From Candidatus Cloacimonas sp. (lineage in GTDB: Bacteria > Cloacimonadota > Cloacimonadia > Cloacimonadales > Cloacimonadaceae), in assembly GCA_023227825.1 (NCBI GenBank), contig JALOCJ010000006.1, positions 105,035 to 169,034 on the forward strand: a stretch of 64,000 bases of DNA, in the 5' to 3' direction. The notes under the pieces are model-generated. The model worked only from the letters and a program-made list of their open reading frames with translations. It made no database searches and had not been told where the DNA came from. The translations under genes and the position numbers were made by a program. Below, piece by piece: positions 42,621 through 52,107 of this stretch (position 1 is the stretch's first letter; each line of letters begins with the position of its first letter).

Positions 42621-44074
42621 TGAATAATCATATTGATAATAAAATAAAAGCATATCCCATCTGGTCAAGAGATAATACTAAACTCCTATTAGCATTTATT
42701 TTTACTGTTATAATTGTTTATATTTTTCCGAAATTAGGAGTTCCTCAAATTCTGATTAAATTATCGTTCTTGCTTCTCCTATTTATTATATTCAATTCTA
42801 AAAATGATGTCTTTTGGCTTAGTTGGTATATTTTAATTGTCAATGCAATAAGTAGGATGTTTATGATTGGCACGGCAGATAATATATATAGAATACCTAT
42901 GTATAGTATTATGTCTGGAGTATCCTTAGGTTTTCATGAATTATTCCTTGCTATGTATATTATAAAATATCTATTAATGAATAATAAAAGACATTCATTA
43001 TTTAACAAATATACAATATTTATATTAATATATGGTGCGTTTACGATTTTCTACTCATTTTTTTGGGGAATAAGCCAATCTACTCTTATAAGGTCAATCA
43101 GGACAGTTTTACCCTGGTTTTGGCTCATAATTTTACCGGCATTTTTTTCTAATCCGGAAAAGGTGGAGCATTCATTTCAATTAATAGCACCTTTTGTATT
43201 TGTTTGTTTTATATTATCTATTTATTCACAAATTACAGGTAGATACTTGCATGATATTCTTTCAGGAGAATCCAGGATAGGATATCTTGGAGAGGCAGAG
43301 ATTGAACTTGTCAGATCTGTGCATTCAACATTTCTAATTTTTCCCATAGTTTTTCTGGCATTATTCTACCTTGGAATGGGTAAGATAAAATTTAACTATA
43401 TCTATTTAAATTTAATAATAATAACTGGGACATTAATCATCATTCTTTCGGCTACAAGAGGATGGATTATCGCCTTCCTTATTCTATTATCTTCATTTTT
43501 CTTTATGAAAGGATCTGATTTGATAAAACAATTAATAAGAGTATTCGTTATATTAAGCTTAATAATATTTATAGTACAATTATTTTATCCTTTATTCCTT
43601 TTTCAATTATCAAAGGCTTATGAACGATTTATGACTCTTGAACAATTAGTAGAAGGCGATCCTACTGCAGGTGGTTCTCTACTAAGAATAACAGAACGAG
43701 GTCCTAGAGTTATGAAGGAATTTCGCAAAAGCCCTATAATAGGATGGGGTTTTTCCGATCATTATTTTAGATTTAGAGATATTCATGTGGGAAATCAAAC
43801 AATGCTGCTACAAGGAGGGATATTAGGATATTTATTTTGGATGATTATATATTTTATGATATTATATAAAATCTATTCTTATGGACAATATAATTACAAT
43901 AAATTATATCTTGGGAATAATGTGAATATCATACTTTTAGCAATGGTTGCAAGTTTTGTTATTCATTGCAGCTCAACTCATATATGGGGGTTCTATGGAT
44001 CGGGACAAGAAGTTATTCTTCAATGGGCATTTATATTAACCACCGCTAATGCCTATTTAACTACTACAAGGTAA
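42620..44074 (+). CDS. wzy: O-antigen polymerase/ligase-like membrane protein
   Basis: 484 residues with 10-12 predicted membrane segments and a large periplasmic loop (about 340-395) containing GSLLRITERGPRVMKEFRKSPIIGWGFSDHYF, which matches the Wzy_C/O-antigen ligase pattern (GxG...H...QxL). Just before the flippase gene, it is best read as the O-antigen polymerase, though WaaL-type ligases share the fold. Its ATG overlaps the previous stop (TAATG). Confidence 0.78.
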   Translation: MNNHIDNKIKAYPIWSRDNTKLLLAFIFTVIIVYIFPKLGVPQILIKLSFLLLLFIIFNSKNDVFWLSWYILIVNAISRMFMIGTADNIYRIPMYSIMSGVSLGFHELFLAMYIIKYLLMNNKRHSLFNKYTIFILIYGAFTIFYSFFWGISQSTLIRSIRTVLPWFWLIILPAFFSNPEKVEHSFQLIAPFVFVCFILSIYSQITGRYLHDILSGESRIGYLGEAEIELVRSVHSTFLIFPIVFLALFYLGMGKIKFNYIYLNLIIITGTLIIILSATRGWIIAFLILLSSFFFMKGSDLIKQLIRVFVILSLIIFIVQLFYPLFLFQLSKAYERFMTLEQLVEGDPTAGGSLLRITERGPRVMKEFRKSPIIGWGFSDHYFRFRDIHVGNQTMLLQGGILGYLFWMIIYFMILYKIYSYGQYNYNKLYLGNNVNIILLAMVASFVIHCSSTHIWGFYGSGQEVILQWAFILTTANAYLTTTR

Positions 44075-44093
44075 AATTTATTTAATAATAAAT

Positions 44094-45590
44094 ATGCTTA
44101 AACAGCGTTTTCTTGTTCACTTCGGAACTCAAATTATTATTCAATTATTAGCCATTGCGGCAGGAATAATAGTAGCCAGGATTGCCGGACCCTCATTAGT
44201 TGGCGTTTTATCGTATGGCACTGCATACACCTCTATCCTTGCTTTTATTACAGGTATTTTCGGATCTGCACACATCAAGCTTGTTTCTGAAGGTCGCGAA
44301 CATAGTAATTGTTTAGCTGTATATGGGCGCTTAAGAAACGTTAGTGCTATAGTTTATTTTATAGCTACAGCTTCTATGTTCCTTATACAAAAATACTTAC
44401 TGAATTATAAATTTGAAAGCAAAGAGGTTCAAATTGTAATAATATTCTCGCTTATTGCTCATTTTCTTAGTTTATATGAAGGTTACTCTAATATAGTTTA
44501 TACAGCTAATTTAAAGCAGGCAAAAGCTAATTTACCTGGTTTTTATAGAGATATAGCTTGGCATATTGGTAGAGTTGTAATAGTAATTTTGGGTTTGAGA
44601 GCAATAACATTAGCCACATATAAAATGATTCTTTCAGGTTTGGTCGCTCTATATTGTGCATTTTTGCTTAAAGAATTTCCCAAGGGGAAATATGATAAAA
44701 ATTTAGCAAAGGATTATTTCCGTATAAGCATACCTGCTCTAATAATTGTAATAGTAAACAGTATTACTGGTTATGCTGATAAATTACTTCTTGCTCATTA
44801 TACTAATACAACTCAATTAGGTTATTATTCAACCGCCCATTCTTTGGGTGGAATGTTTATGCTTATAGCTATGCCCGTTAGCAATATTTTCTTTCCTCTT
44901 TTTTCCAAAATGATTAGTATGAATAATTGGGAAGGAGTGAATATCAATATTTTCAAATATCAGGAATTTATCATCCTTTTTATTTTTCCCTTAATGTGTA
45001 TTCTTGCCATAACCGTTAAAGACCCTTTACTATTAGTATTGGGGAACCGTTATAAACCCAGTGTAACTCCTTTAATCATCCTTCTTTTTTCCACTTATGT
45101 AGTTTTGCTCGGGTTACCTTATGCTAATGTTATTACGGGAATGGGAAAATTCTATATTTATGCTTGGACAAATGTAATAAAATTAATAATATTCATTATA
45201 TCAATTACACTTTTTGTGTCTCCCAGGTTTTTAAATTTGGGAGCTACCGGCTTAGCTTGTAATCAACTTGTTTTAAATCTTAGCGGAAATCTAGTTTATC
45301 TCTTTTATGTAATGAACTACGGAAAAGTAAGGTTATTTATGAAAAATAATATCCGACATTTGGTAATTATTTTGATATCATTTATTGCCTTCTTAGGATC
45401 AAGATATGTTAAAAACATTTATGAATATTGGTGGTTATTTTATATTCCTCTATATTTAATAGTTTGCTATGGAATTCTGATCACATTTAAACTGATTGGA
45501 AAGGAACATTGGCTACTTTTAGCAGAGGCATTAAACTTTAAAAAGACCCTTAATTATGCAAAAGACGAGATGAGTAATAGAGATGTTTGA
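44094..45590 (+). CDS. wzx: Wzx-type oligosaccharide flippase
   Basis: 498 residues and about 12-14 membrane segments. It starts MLKQRFLVHFGTQIIIQLLAIAAGIIVARIAGPSLVGVLSYG, the classic first helix of polysaccharide exporters (MATE/MOP superfamily), with ADKLLLAHYTNTTQLGYYSTAHSLGG in the middle. It translocates the undecaprenyl-linked repeat unit across the inner membrane for Wzy. Confidence 0.9.
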   Translation: MLKQRFLVHFGTQIIIQLLAIAAGIIVARIAGPSLVGVLSYGTAYTSILAFITGIFGSAHIKLVSEGREHSNCLAVYGRLRNVSAIVYFIATASMFLIQKYLLNYKFESKEVQIVIIFSLIAHFLSLYEGYSNIVYTANLKQAKANLPGFYRDIAWHIGRVVIVILGLRAITLATYKMILSGLVALYCAFLLKEFPKGKYDKNLAKDYFRISIPALIIVIVNSITGYADKLLLAHYTNTTQLGYYSTAHSLGGMFMLIAMPVSNIFFPLFSKMISMNNWEGVNINIFKYQEFIILFIFPLMCILAITVKDPLLLVLGNRYKPSVTPLIILLFSTYVVLLGLPYANVITGMGKFYIYAWTNVIKLIIFIISITLFVSPRFLNLGATGLACNQLVLNLSGNLVYLFYVMNYGKVRLFMKNNIRHLVIILISFIAFLGSRYVKNIYEYWWLFYIPLYLIVCYGILITFKLIGKEHWLLLAEALNFKKTLNYAKDEMSNRDV

Positions 45591-45638
45591 GCTAATTAAT
45601 TTATAAATGTAAAAGGTATAATAGGATAGTTTGCTAAT

Positions 45639-46901
45639 ATGATAAAAATAATATTTATAATTCCATTTGCTCCTAAATATGCTGAATATGCCGATAAACC
45701 ACGACCCAAATATAATTGGGACACAAAAGATGGTCAGTGGGTTGGTATTTGGGGATATGATTGGGGAGATCTTCATTTAAAATCTCTTGTGGAGTATTAT
45801 AATAATTATGATTGTGAAGTTTGGCAACCAGACCTTAGAGCTGATAAAATATACTCGGTTGAGCTATGTAATAAATTAGTTCATAGAAATTTTCCTGCTA
45901 AAATGATCAAAAGATTTAGTCGCTTTAAACTCAGAAAAGAGATGTATTCCCAAAGTATTATTGATGAATTAAAAAAATATGATGATTATAATACTGTTAT
46001 TATGTTGCCTGCTACAGTTCGGACAAAATGGATGAAGCATGTTATTAACTTTACATATAAAGGAAAACATATATATTATATATATATAAATGATTCAAAA
46101 TTACTGCCCTATAAAATTAATACCTTAAACCCATTTAAAGCATTTAGTACATATCTTGTAAATAAACAAAAGCTAAAATGGTTGAAAAAGATGAATGTAT
46201 TACTAACCAGTTATTCCAATCCAGATGCGCTAAGTAAAGTTGAAAAAATTAATCCTAATCTTAAAATGATTAAATTTGTATGGGGTTTTGATTATGATTT
46301 TTGGTATTCTATAATTGATAAAGCAACAGCAAGAAGAAATCTAAATATTCCCAATGAGGCATTTGTAATCCTTTTATCTCAACGCTTAGTTCCAGAGTAT
46401 CAAGTTGATCGTTTTATTGAAGTCATTGCCAAAATCAAACCAAATAAGCAATTTATATGTTATATAACCGGCTTTGGAATACCTGACTATAAAAGATACT
46501 TACAAGGTCTTGTAGATCATTATAAATTAAATGATAAGATATATTTTGTTGGTTATATTAGTGATGAAGAATTAAGGAATTATATGATTGCCTCAGATCT
46601 TTTTGTAACTGTACCAACAATTTCTGCAGGTTCTGGAGGAGCTTTAAAAGAAATGACAATCGGAAGGCCAATATTTACCACAAGTTATGGTTCAATTTAT
46701 AATTTCCTGAAAGAACATAATGCAGGTATTTTCGTTAATCCAACTGACTATGATGAATGGGCGCAAAAATTAGAATCCATAATCAATGGAGAGATAATTG
46801 TGAAAACCGTTAATAGAGAAATAGTTACCGATTATTATTCCTGGAAAAATACTGCTAAACCGACAAAAAAAGCTATTGATTTAATATTTGAAAAAAAATA
46901 A
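45639..46901 (+). CDS. GT4-family glycosyltransferase
   Basis: 420 residues. The C-terminal donor domain is recognisable: LLSQRLVPEYQVDRFIEVIAKI, IYFVGYISDEELRNYMIASDLFVTVPTISAGSGGALKEMTIGRPIF (E-containing donor loop) and ITDYYSWKNT-like end. The N-terminal domain is divergent and rich in Lys/Tyr. It overlaps the nucleotidyltransferase start by one base (TAATG). Donor and acceptor unknown. Confidence 0.83.
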   Translation: MIKIIFIIPFAPKYAEYADKPRPKYNWDTKDGQWVGIWGYDWGDLHLKSLVEYYNNYDCEVWQPDLRADKIYSVELCNKLVHRNFPAKMIKRFSRFKLRKEMYSQSIIDELKKYDDYNTVIMLPATVRTKWMKHVINFTYKGKHIYYIYINDSKLLPYKINTLNPFKAFSTYLVNKQKLKWLKKMNVLLTSYSNPDALSKVEKINPNLKMIKFVWGFDYDFWYSIIDKATARRNLNIPNEAFVILLSQRLVPEYQVDRFIEVIAKIKPNKQFICYITGFGIPDYKRYLQGLVDHYKLNDKIYFVGYISDEELRNYMIASDLFVTVPTISAGSGGALKEMTIGRPIFTTSYGSIYNFLKEHNAGIFVNPTDYDEWAQKLESIINGEIIVKTVNREIVTDYYSWKNTAKPTKKAIDLIFEKK

Positions 46902-47593
46902 TGAAAGCAGTAATTTTATCTGGTGGTCTCGGTACTCGGTTAAAACCTTTTACCGAAGTAATTCCTAAACCACTTTTACCTATTGGGGAAAAGGCAATAC
47001 TGGAAGTGCAAATTGAACGGCTTAGAGATAATGGTTTTTCTACTATTTATCTTGCTACAAATTATAAATCTGACTATATTGAAAGTTTTTTTGGGAATGG
47101 TTCCAGATATGGTGTAGAATTAATAATCAGCAAGGAAACAATTCCATTAGGAACTGCAGGTCCATTAACTTTAATTCAGGAAGATCTTACAGAGCCATTT
47201 CTGGTAATGAATGGGGATATATTAACACTTTTAAATTATAAGGCATTTTATGATTATGGGGTATCAAAAGGGTTTCCCTTAACTTTGGGTATTAAAAAAG
47301 AAATCCTTCCCTTTGCTTTTGGAAATATTTATTTTGATGGTGATTTTGTTACTGATATCCAAGAGAAACCTAATTTTGAACTTTATATACTTGCCGGTAT
47401 ATATATTATGACTCCCGATATCTTTAATTTTATACCTAAAGGGCAGCATTATAATATGGATGCATTAATTAAAAAATTGCTTGAATTAAAGATACCTGTT
47501 CCAAAGTATGAAATTAAAGAATATTGGTTGGACATTGGCAGAATAAATGATTATGAAAAAGCGCAGAATGAATTTAAGGAACATTTTCAGTAG
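46901..47593 (+). CDS. sugar nucleotidyltransferase (mannose/glucosamine-1-phosphate guanylyltransferase-like)
   Basis: 230 residues. Signature LSGGLGTRLKPFTEVIPKPLLPIG, then VMNGDILT with the metal-binding Asp, and the tail KEYWLDIGRINDYEKAQNEF. It is short, without CBS or isomerase domains. Directly upstream of legB/legC, it may supply the nucleotide-activated glucosamine derivative that LegB dehydrates, as PtmE does in GDP-legionaminate pathways; this is inference. Its TAG stop is immediately followed by a repeat element beginning AGTCCA. Confidence 0.87.
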   Translation: MKAVILSGGLGTRLKPFTEVIPKPLLPIGEKAILEVQIERLRDNGFSTIYLATNYKSDYIESFFGNGSRYGVELIISKETIPLGTAGPLTLIQEDLTEPFLVMNGDILTLLNYKAFYDYGVSKGFPLTLGIKKEILPFAFGNIYFDGDFVTDIQEKPNFELYILAGIYIMTPDIFNFIPKGQHYNMDALIKKLLELKIPVPKYEIKEYWLDIGRINDYEKAQNEFKEHFQ

Positions 47594-47770
47594 AGTCCAG
47601 TCCACAAATTTACACGAATTGACACGAACAAAAATGGTTGAGAGGTTGAGAGGGTTGAGAAGGTTGAGAGGGTTGAATTATTTTAATAGCGAATTATATA
47701 ATAAACTTGGTAATTATAAAATAAATAATTCGTGATAATTTGTGTAAATTTGTGGACTAAATTCGTGGAC
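47594..47770. repeat. ORF-less miniature element: family G array, family F array, AT-rich core, inverted G array
   Basis: Left AGTCCAGTCCACAAATTTAC...CACGAA (9-bp period), then GGTTGAGAG-type units (47637-47680), an AT-rich core with no gene, and right-hand TTCGTG...AATTTGTGGAC...AATTCGTGGAC. Outer ends form GTCCA/TGGAC inverted termini. It separates the nucleotidyltransferase and legB. Confidence 0.87.
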
Positions 47771-47784
47771 AGAAAAAGGAAATT

Positions 47785-48762
47785 ATGAAAGTTCTTGTTA
47801 CCGGTGCTGATGGTTTTATCGGTTCCCATCTTACTGAATCATTACTAAAAGATGGCTACCCTGTAAGAGCTTTAGCTCAATATAATTCTTTCAATAATTG
47901 GGGTTGGCTGGAGGATATAAGACAAAATTCAAACCTGGAAATTGTATGTGGAGATGTAAGAGACCCTAATTATTGTAGAGAAATAAGCAAAGGCATAGAT
48001 GTTATTTTCCATTTAGCAGCTTTGATAGCAATTCCTTATTCTTACATTGCACCTGAAAGTTATATAGAGACAAATGTAAAAGGGACTTTAAATATATGCC
48101 AGGCAGCTAAAGATAATAGTGTGAAAAGAATTTTAGTTACTTCCACCAGTGAGGTTTATGGCACAGCCCAATATGTCCCGATTGATGAAAAACATCCTTT
48201 ACAGCCACAATCACCTTATAGTGCTAGTAAAATTGGAGCAGATGCAATAGCAATGAGTTTTTATAATGCTTTTAAACTTCCTTTAACAATTGTGCGTCCA
48301 TTTAATACTTATGGTCCAAGGCAATCTGCCAGAGCTATTATACCTACAATAATAACTCAAATAGCCAGTGGAAAGAAAGAAATCAAATTAGGAGATACAT
48401 CTCCAACCCGTGATTTTAACTATGTAGAAGATATTTGCAAGGGCTTTTTATTATTATCCAAATGCGATAGAGCAATTGGAGAAACAGTGAATATTGGTTC
48501 CAACTACGAAATTTCTATAAAAGAGACCTTTGAATTGATTAAGGATATTATGCATAGTGATGCTAGTTTGGTTACTGATGAAAAAAGAATCAGACCTGAG
48601 AAGTCAGAGGTCTTTCGTCTTTGGTGTGATAATAGTAAAATAAAGACATTAACTGGCTTTGAGCCAAAATATAGCATAAAAGAAGGATTGGAGAAAACAG
48701 TGGAGTGGTTTATAAATCCACAAAATCTGGCTAAATACAAACCGGGAATTTATAATCTTTAG
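47785..48762 (+). CDS. legB: NAD-dependent 4,6-dehydratase LegB
   Basis: 325 residues, extended SDR. TGADGFIGSHL nucleotide site, FHLAALIAIPYSYIAP, catalytic TSTSEVYG and YSASK, FNTYGPRQSARAIIPT and TRDFNYVED. The QYNSFNNWGWL and IRPEKSEVFRL segments are characteristic of the LegB group (UDP/GDP-GlcNAc 4,6-dehydratases of legionaminate and related pathways). Its product goes to LegC. The TAG stop shares two bases with the terminus (AGTCCACGAATT) of the next repeat element. Confidence 0.9.
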   Translation: MKVLVTGADGFIGSHLTESLLKDGYPVRALAQYNSFNNWGWLEDIRQNSNLEIVCGDVRDPNYCREISKGIDVIFHLAALIAIPYSYIAPESYIETNVKGTLNICQAAKDNSVKRILVTSTSEVYGTAQYVPIDEKHPLQPQSPYSASKIGADAIAMSFYNAFKLPLTIVRPFNTYGPRQSARAIIPTIITQIASGKKEIKLGDTSPTRDFNYVEDICKGFLLLSKCDRAIGETVNIGSNYEISIKETFELIKDIMHSDASLVTDEKRIRPEKSEVFRLWCDNSKIKTLTGFEPKYSIKEGLEKTVEWFINPQNLAKYKPGIYNL

Positions 48763-48804
48763 TCCACGAATTATTCCACGAATTTTCACGAATTAACACG
48801 AAGT
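48761..48804. repeat. family G left array (cacgaatta, 9-bp period)
   Basis: AGTCCACGAATTATTCCACG, then AATTTTCACGAATTAACACG, up to the start of a GxxExxY ORF. It begins inside the legB stop codon. The inverted partner is at 49183-49274. Confidence 0.9.
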
Positions 48805-49182
48805 ATGAATAATAATATTTTGTATAAGGAAGAATGCTATAAGATTATTGGGGCGTGTATGAGTGTTCATAAGGAATTGGGACCAGGTTTTCTGGAAGCT
48901 GTATATCAAGAATCATTAGCCCTTGAGTTTTTGGAACAGGGAATTCCTTTTGAAAAAGAGAAAGATATTCGCATCTATTATAAAAATCAGTTATTAGATA
49001 AATGCTATAAAGCTGATATCTTATGCTTTGAGAAAATCATAGTGGAATTAAAAGCTCTATCAGAACTTTCAAACGAACACATATCCCAATTAATAAATTA
49101 CCTGAAAGCTACCAAGCTTAGAGTTGGCTTATTAGTCAACTTTGGCTCTTCAAGCTTAATATATAAACGCCTAATCTTATAA
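48805..49182 (+). CDS. GxxExxY-family protein (PD-(D/E)XK nuclease-like)
   Basis: 125 residues. The name-giving motif is G28-F-L-E31-A-V-Y34 in KELGPGFLEAVYQESL. Further on, Asp71, Glu81 and Lys83 (ADILCF...IIVELKA) form a D-x9-ExK set, and SQLINYLKAT supplies a QxxxYL pattern, both as in RecB/Cas4-like nucleases. The product is therefore a candidate small nuclease, not shown active. It lies between inverted 9-bp arrays separating legB and legC. The family is scattered in many bacterial genomes and has no established role. Confidence 0.9.
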   Translation: MNNNILYKEECYKIIGACMSVHKELGPGFLEAVYQESLALEFLEQGIPFEKEKDIRIYYKNQLLDKCYKADILCFEKIIVELKALSELSNEHISQLINYLKATKLRVGLLVNFGSSSLIYKRLIL

Positions 49183-49274
49183 CTTCGTGTTAATTTGTGT
49201 AAATTTGTGGACTAATTTGTGTAAATTCGTGGATTTGTGTTAATTTATGTAAATTTGTGGACTAATTCGTGGAC
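49183..49274. repeat. family G right array, inverted (ttaatttgtgtaaattcgtgg)
   Basis: ACTTCGTGTTAATTTGTGTA and further units, ending AATTCGTGGACT. The GTG in the last unit (49269-49271) is the start codon of the legC frame. Confidence 0.9.
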
Positions 49275-50510
49275 TATCAATCTGTAATTGACTTCATCCG
49301 TTCCCTCTATCCCAATAGAGAAACCGTTCCTTTACACGAACCCTATTTTGGGGGTAATGAAAAGAAATATGTTCTGGATTGCATAGAAAGTACTTTTGTT
49401 TCTTCTGTGGGTAAATATGTGGATCGTTTTGAAGAGATGATCAGGGATTTTACCGGTGTTAAATATGCCATCGCTACAGTGAATGGAACTTCTGGTTTGC
49501 ATATTGCTTTAAAACTTGCAGGTGTTCAAGAAGGTGACATGGTAATAACTCAACCGCTTACTTTTATAGCAACTTGTAATGCTATATCCTATTGTGGAGC
49601 AGAGCCAATTTTTGTAGATATTGATCCTGATACCTTAGGAATGTCTCCTGATTCATTAGCAAGCTGGCTATCAGCAAATACTATTGTTCAAAATGATGCC
49701 TGCTATCTAAAAGATGTCCACGAGTCCACGAATTATCACAAATTATCACAAATTAACAATAATATAAAAGAATTAAGAAAAGATAATTCGAGTAAATTTG
49801 TGGAAATTCGTGGACAGAAAAAGATTGCTGCCTGCGTGCCAATGCACACTTTTGGTCATTCCTGTAAAATTGATCAAATCATAGACATTTGCAATCGCTA
49901 TCATATTCCTGTGGTTGAAGATGCTGCAGAATCAATTGGCAGTTACTATAAGGGTAAGCATACAGGAACTTTGGGAAAATTGGGGATATTGAGTTTCAAC
50001 GGAAATAAAACCATAACTACAGGTGGGGGAGGGATGATTTTAACCAATGATGATGAACTTGGTCCCCTGGCAAAACATCTTACCACAACTGCGAAAAAAC
50101 CACATCCTTGGAAATTTGAACATGATATGATTGGTTATAATTATCGTCTGCCGAATATTAATGCTGCTTTGGGTTGTGCGCAAATGGAAATGCTTCCGGA
50201 ACTTTTGAAAAACAAAAGAGAGACAGCCCAAATTTATCAGGAATTTTTTAATTCTATACCTGATATTGATTTTATTACAGAACCCATTGATTGCATTTCT
50301 AACTATTGGCTAAATGCTATTCTCCTAAAAAATATGAAAGAAAGAGATATTTTTTTGGAACATGCAAATGCCCAAAAAGCTATGTGTCGGCCTGCCTGGA
50401 TTCTGATGAACAAACTGGAAATGTTTAGTTATTGCCTTAAAACTGATATTCCAGTATCATCTAAGATTGAGGAACAATTAATTAATATTCCAAGTTCTAT
50501 GAGGTTTTAA
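49269..50510 (+). CDS. legC: aminotransferase LegC, with in-frame repeat-element insertion
   Basis: 413 codons from GTG 49269, a codon contributed by the repeat element; no ribosome site is visible. DegT-fold aminotransferase: VPLHEPYFGGNEKKYVLDCI, TVNGTSGLHIAL, VPMHTFGHSC, EDAAESIGSYYKG, SFNGNKTITTGGGG with the PLP lysine. About 34 residues at roughly 150-183 (VHESTNYHKL...EIRGQ) are encoded by a 100-bp family G miniature (49716-49815) and are foreign to the family. It aminates C4 of the LegB product. Confidence 0.88.
   Translation: MDYQSVIDFIRSLYPNRETVPLHEPYFGGNEKKYVLDCIESTFVSSVGKYVDRFEEMIRDFTGVKYAIATVNGTSGLHIALKLAGVQEGDMVITQPLTFIATCNAISYCGAEPIFVDIDPDTLGMSPDSLASWLSANTIVQNDACYLKDVHESTNYHKLSQINNNIKELRKDNSSKFVEIRGQKKIAACVPMHTFGHSCKIDQIIDICNRYHIPVVEDAAESIGSYYKGKHTGTLGKLGILSFNGNKTITTGGGGMILTNDDELGPLAKHLTTTAKKPHPWKFEHDMIGYNYRLPNINAALGCAQMEMLPELLKNKRETAQIYQEFFNSIPDIDFITEPIDCISNYWLNAILLKNMKERDIFLEHANAQKAMCRPAWILMNKLEMFSYCLKTDIPVSSKIEEQLINIPSSMRF
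49716..49815. repeat. family G miniature inserted in frame within legC
   Basis: Begins GTCCACGAGTCCACGAATTA and ends AATTTGTGGAAATTCGTGGA-C: inverted termini GTCCACGA/TTCGTGGAC with 9-bp-period units inside. Same ends and the same right flank (CAGAAAAAG) as the miniature ending at 47770. Confidence 0.88.
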
Positions 50511-51032
50511 ATGAAAAACATTAGATTAAGAGCTTTAACAATCACAGATCTGCCATTAACCCTAAAATGGCATAATCAACCGGATATTATAGAAATGTAC
50601 GCAGGTCATCCTTTTCCTGTTAACGAAGAAATGGAGCGTAAGTGGTATGAGAAGATACTTACATCCAATTTTCCAGTTACGGTTTTCGGAATAGAACTAA
50701 TTGAGAATAATAAACTTATAGGATTGACTACGCTTAGAGATATAAATTTAATTATTAGATCGGCAGAAACGGCAATATATATTGGTGATCAAAATGAAAG
50801 ATCAAAGGGATATTCCAAAGAAGCATTAAAATTAACTTTAAATTTTGCATTCAATAATTTAGGATTGCATAGAGTTTTTTTATCTGTTAGAGAAGATAAT
50901 GTCGCTGCTATAGGACTATACGAAAAAATGGGTTTTATAAGAGAAGGAATATTAAGGGATTCTATCTACAAAGATGGTAAATATATTTCACTCATTATTA
51001 TGTCTATCTTAGAAGGAGAATTCTATGGCTGA
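50511..51032 (+). CDS. GNAT acetyltransferase, RimJ/PseH/LegH-like
   Basis: 173 residues starting directly after the legC stop. Typical sugar-amine GNAT: IRLRALTITDLPLTLKWHNQPDII at the start, IGDQNERSKGYSKEALKL (acetyl-CoA motif), LGLHRVFLSVREDNVAAIGLYEKMGF and FIREGILRDSIYKDGKY. Following legB and legC it most likely acetylates the C4 amine to give a nucleotide-2,4-diacetamido-2,4,6-trideoxyhexose (bacillosamine-type). Confidence 0.85.
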   Translation: MKNIRLRALTITDLPLTLKWHNQPDIIEMYAGHPFPVNEEMERKWYEKILTSNFPVTVFGIELIENNKLIGLTTLRDINLIIRSAETAIYIGDQNERSKGYSKEALKLTLNFAFNNLGLHRVFLSVREDNVAAIGLYEKMGFIREGILRDSIYKDGKYISLIIMSILEGEFYG

Positions 51033-52089
51033 TTACGAAATCCTGACTATTTCAGATATAGAAAAATGGAATCAATATCTTTCAATGCTTCCTGTAGAGC
51101 AACAAGATGTTTATTTTACTCCGGAATACTATAAGCTATATGAAAATAATGGAGATGGGATTGCTTATTGTTTTGTATTCAAAGATCATAATAATTTAGC
51201 TCTTTATCCATTTTTAATGAATAGGATAAATGATTTGGGCTATGATCTTGACGATGAATATTATGACATTCAGGGAGCTTATGGTTATAATGGAGTAGCA
51301 TATTCATCAAATAATAAAGAATTTGTCAAAGATTTTTATGAAAATTATTATGAATTTATAAAAACAAATAAGGTAGTATGTGAATTTATAAGATTTCACC
51401 CTCTTCTTAAGAATGAAGAATTTTCTCTTGCATATTATAATATTATTTTTGATAGGAAAACTGTTTTTTTGGCATTAGACAGCAATGATGTTTATAATGG
51501 TTATAATAAACAAACCAAAAAGAAGATTAGAAGATCGGAGAGAGAAGGTATAAAGATAAGAATAGGAGATACTCAACAAGATATAATTGATTTTATGCAC
51601 ATTTATTATCATACAATGAATTATCTTCAGGCAAAGGATTATTATTATTTTCCTGAGTCTTATTTCTTTAATTTCCATAATTATATGGACAATATGTCAA
51701 AACTAATAGTTGCTGAACTTAATGGAAAAGTAATTGGAGGAATGATGTATATGATAAAGGGACTATATGCACATAATCATTTATCAGCTGCGGATGTTTC
51801 CTTAAGAAATATGGGGGTGAATATTAAAATTCAACATTTTGTCATATTAGATGCGATTAAAGAAAAATGTAGATTTATACATTTGGGTGGTGGAAGAACT
51901 AATAATCCAGATGACTCGCTGCTTCGCTTTAAAGAAAATTTTTCTTCCTACAAGGCTGATTTTAAAATAGCGAAGAAAATATACATACAGAACATATATG
52001 AAAAAATTTTAGTGCAATGGAAAGAAAAATATCCCCTTGCCGCTTCAAACTATCCTTATAAACTCCAGGGTTACCGACATCAATTTTAG
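51025..52089 (+). CDS. FemAB/BioF2-like GNAT-fold acyltransferase
   Basis: 354 residues, overlapping the previous gene by 8 bases. Residues ~165-320 carry the FemAB-like pattern: KKKIRRSEREGIKIRIG, YYFPESYFFNFHNY, LIVAELNGKVIGGMMYMI, HNHLSAADVSLRNMGVNIKIQHF and IHLGGGRTNNPDDSLLRFKENF. Such proteins in glycan clusters transfer amino-acyl or acyl groups. The acceptor is unknown. It is the last gene of the rfb/leg operon before a long hairpin at 52108. Confidence 0.75.
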   Translation: MADYEILTISDIEKWNQYLSMLPVEQQDVYFTPEYYKLYENNGDGIAYCFVFKDHNNLALYPFLMNRINDLGYDLDDEYYDIQGAYGYNGVAYSSNNKEFVKDFYENYYEFIKTNKVVCEFIRFHPLLKNEEFSLAYYNIIFDRKTVFLALDSNDVYNGYNKQTKKKIRRSEREGIKIRIGDTQQDIIDFMHIYYHTMNYLQAKDYYYFPESYFFNFHNYMDNMSKLIVAELNGKVIGGMMYMIKGLYAHNHLSAADVSLRNMGVNIKIQHFVILDAIKEKCRFIHLGGGRTNNPDDSLLRFKENFSSYKADFKIAKKIYIQNIYEKILVQWKEKYPLAASNYPYKLQGYRHQF

Positions 52090-52107
52090 GGTTTTCATAT
52101 TAAATTA

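Noticed and set aside
46901..51032. Complete legionaminic acid pathway
   Set aside because: Only LegB, LegC, an acetyltransferase and a nucleotidyltransferase are present; no hydrolysing epimerase, NeuB-like synthase or CMP-sugar synthetase is in the window, so a bacillosamine-type product is more likely.
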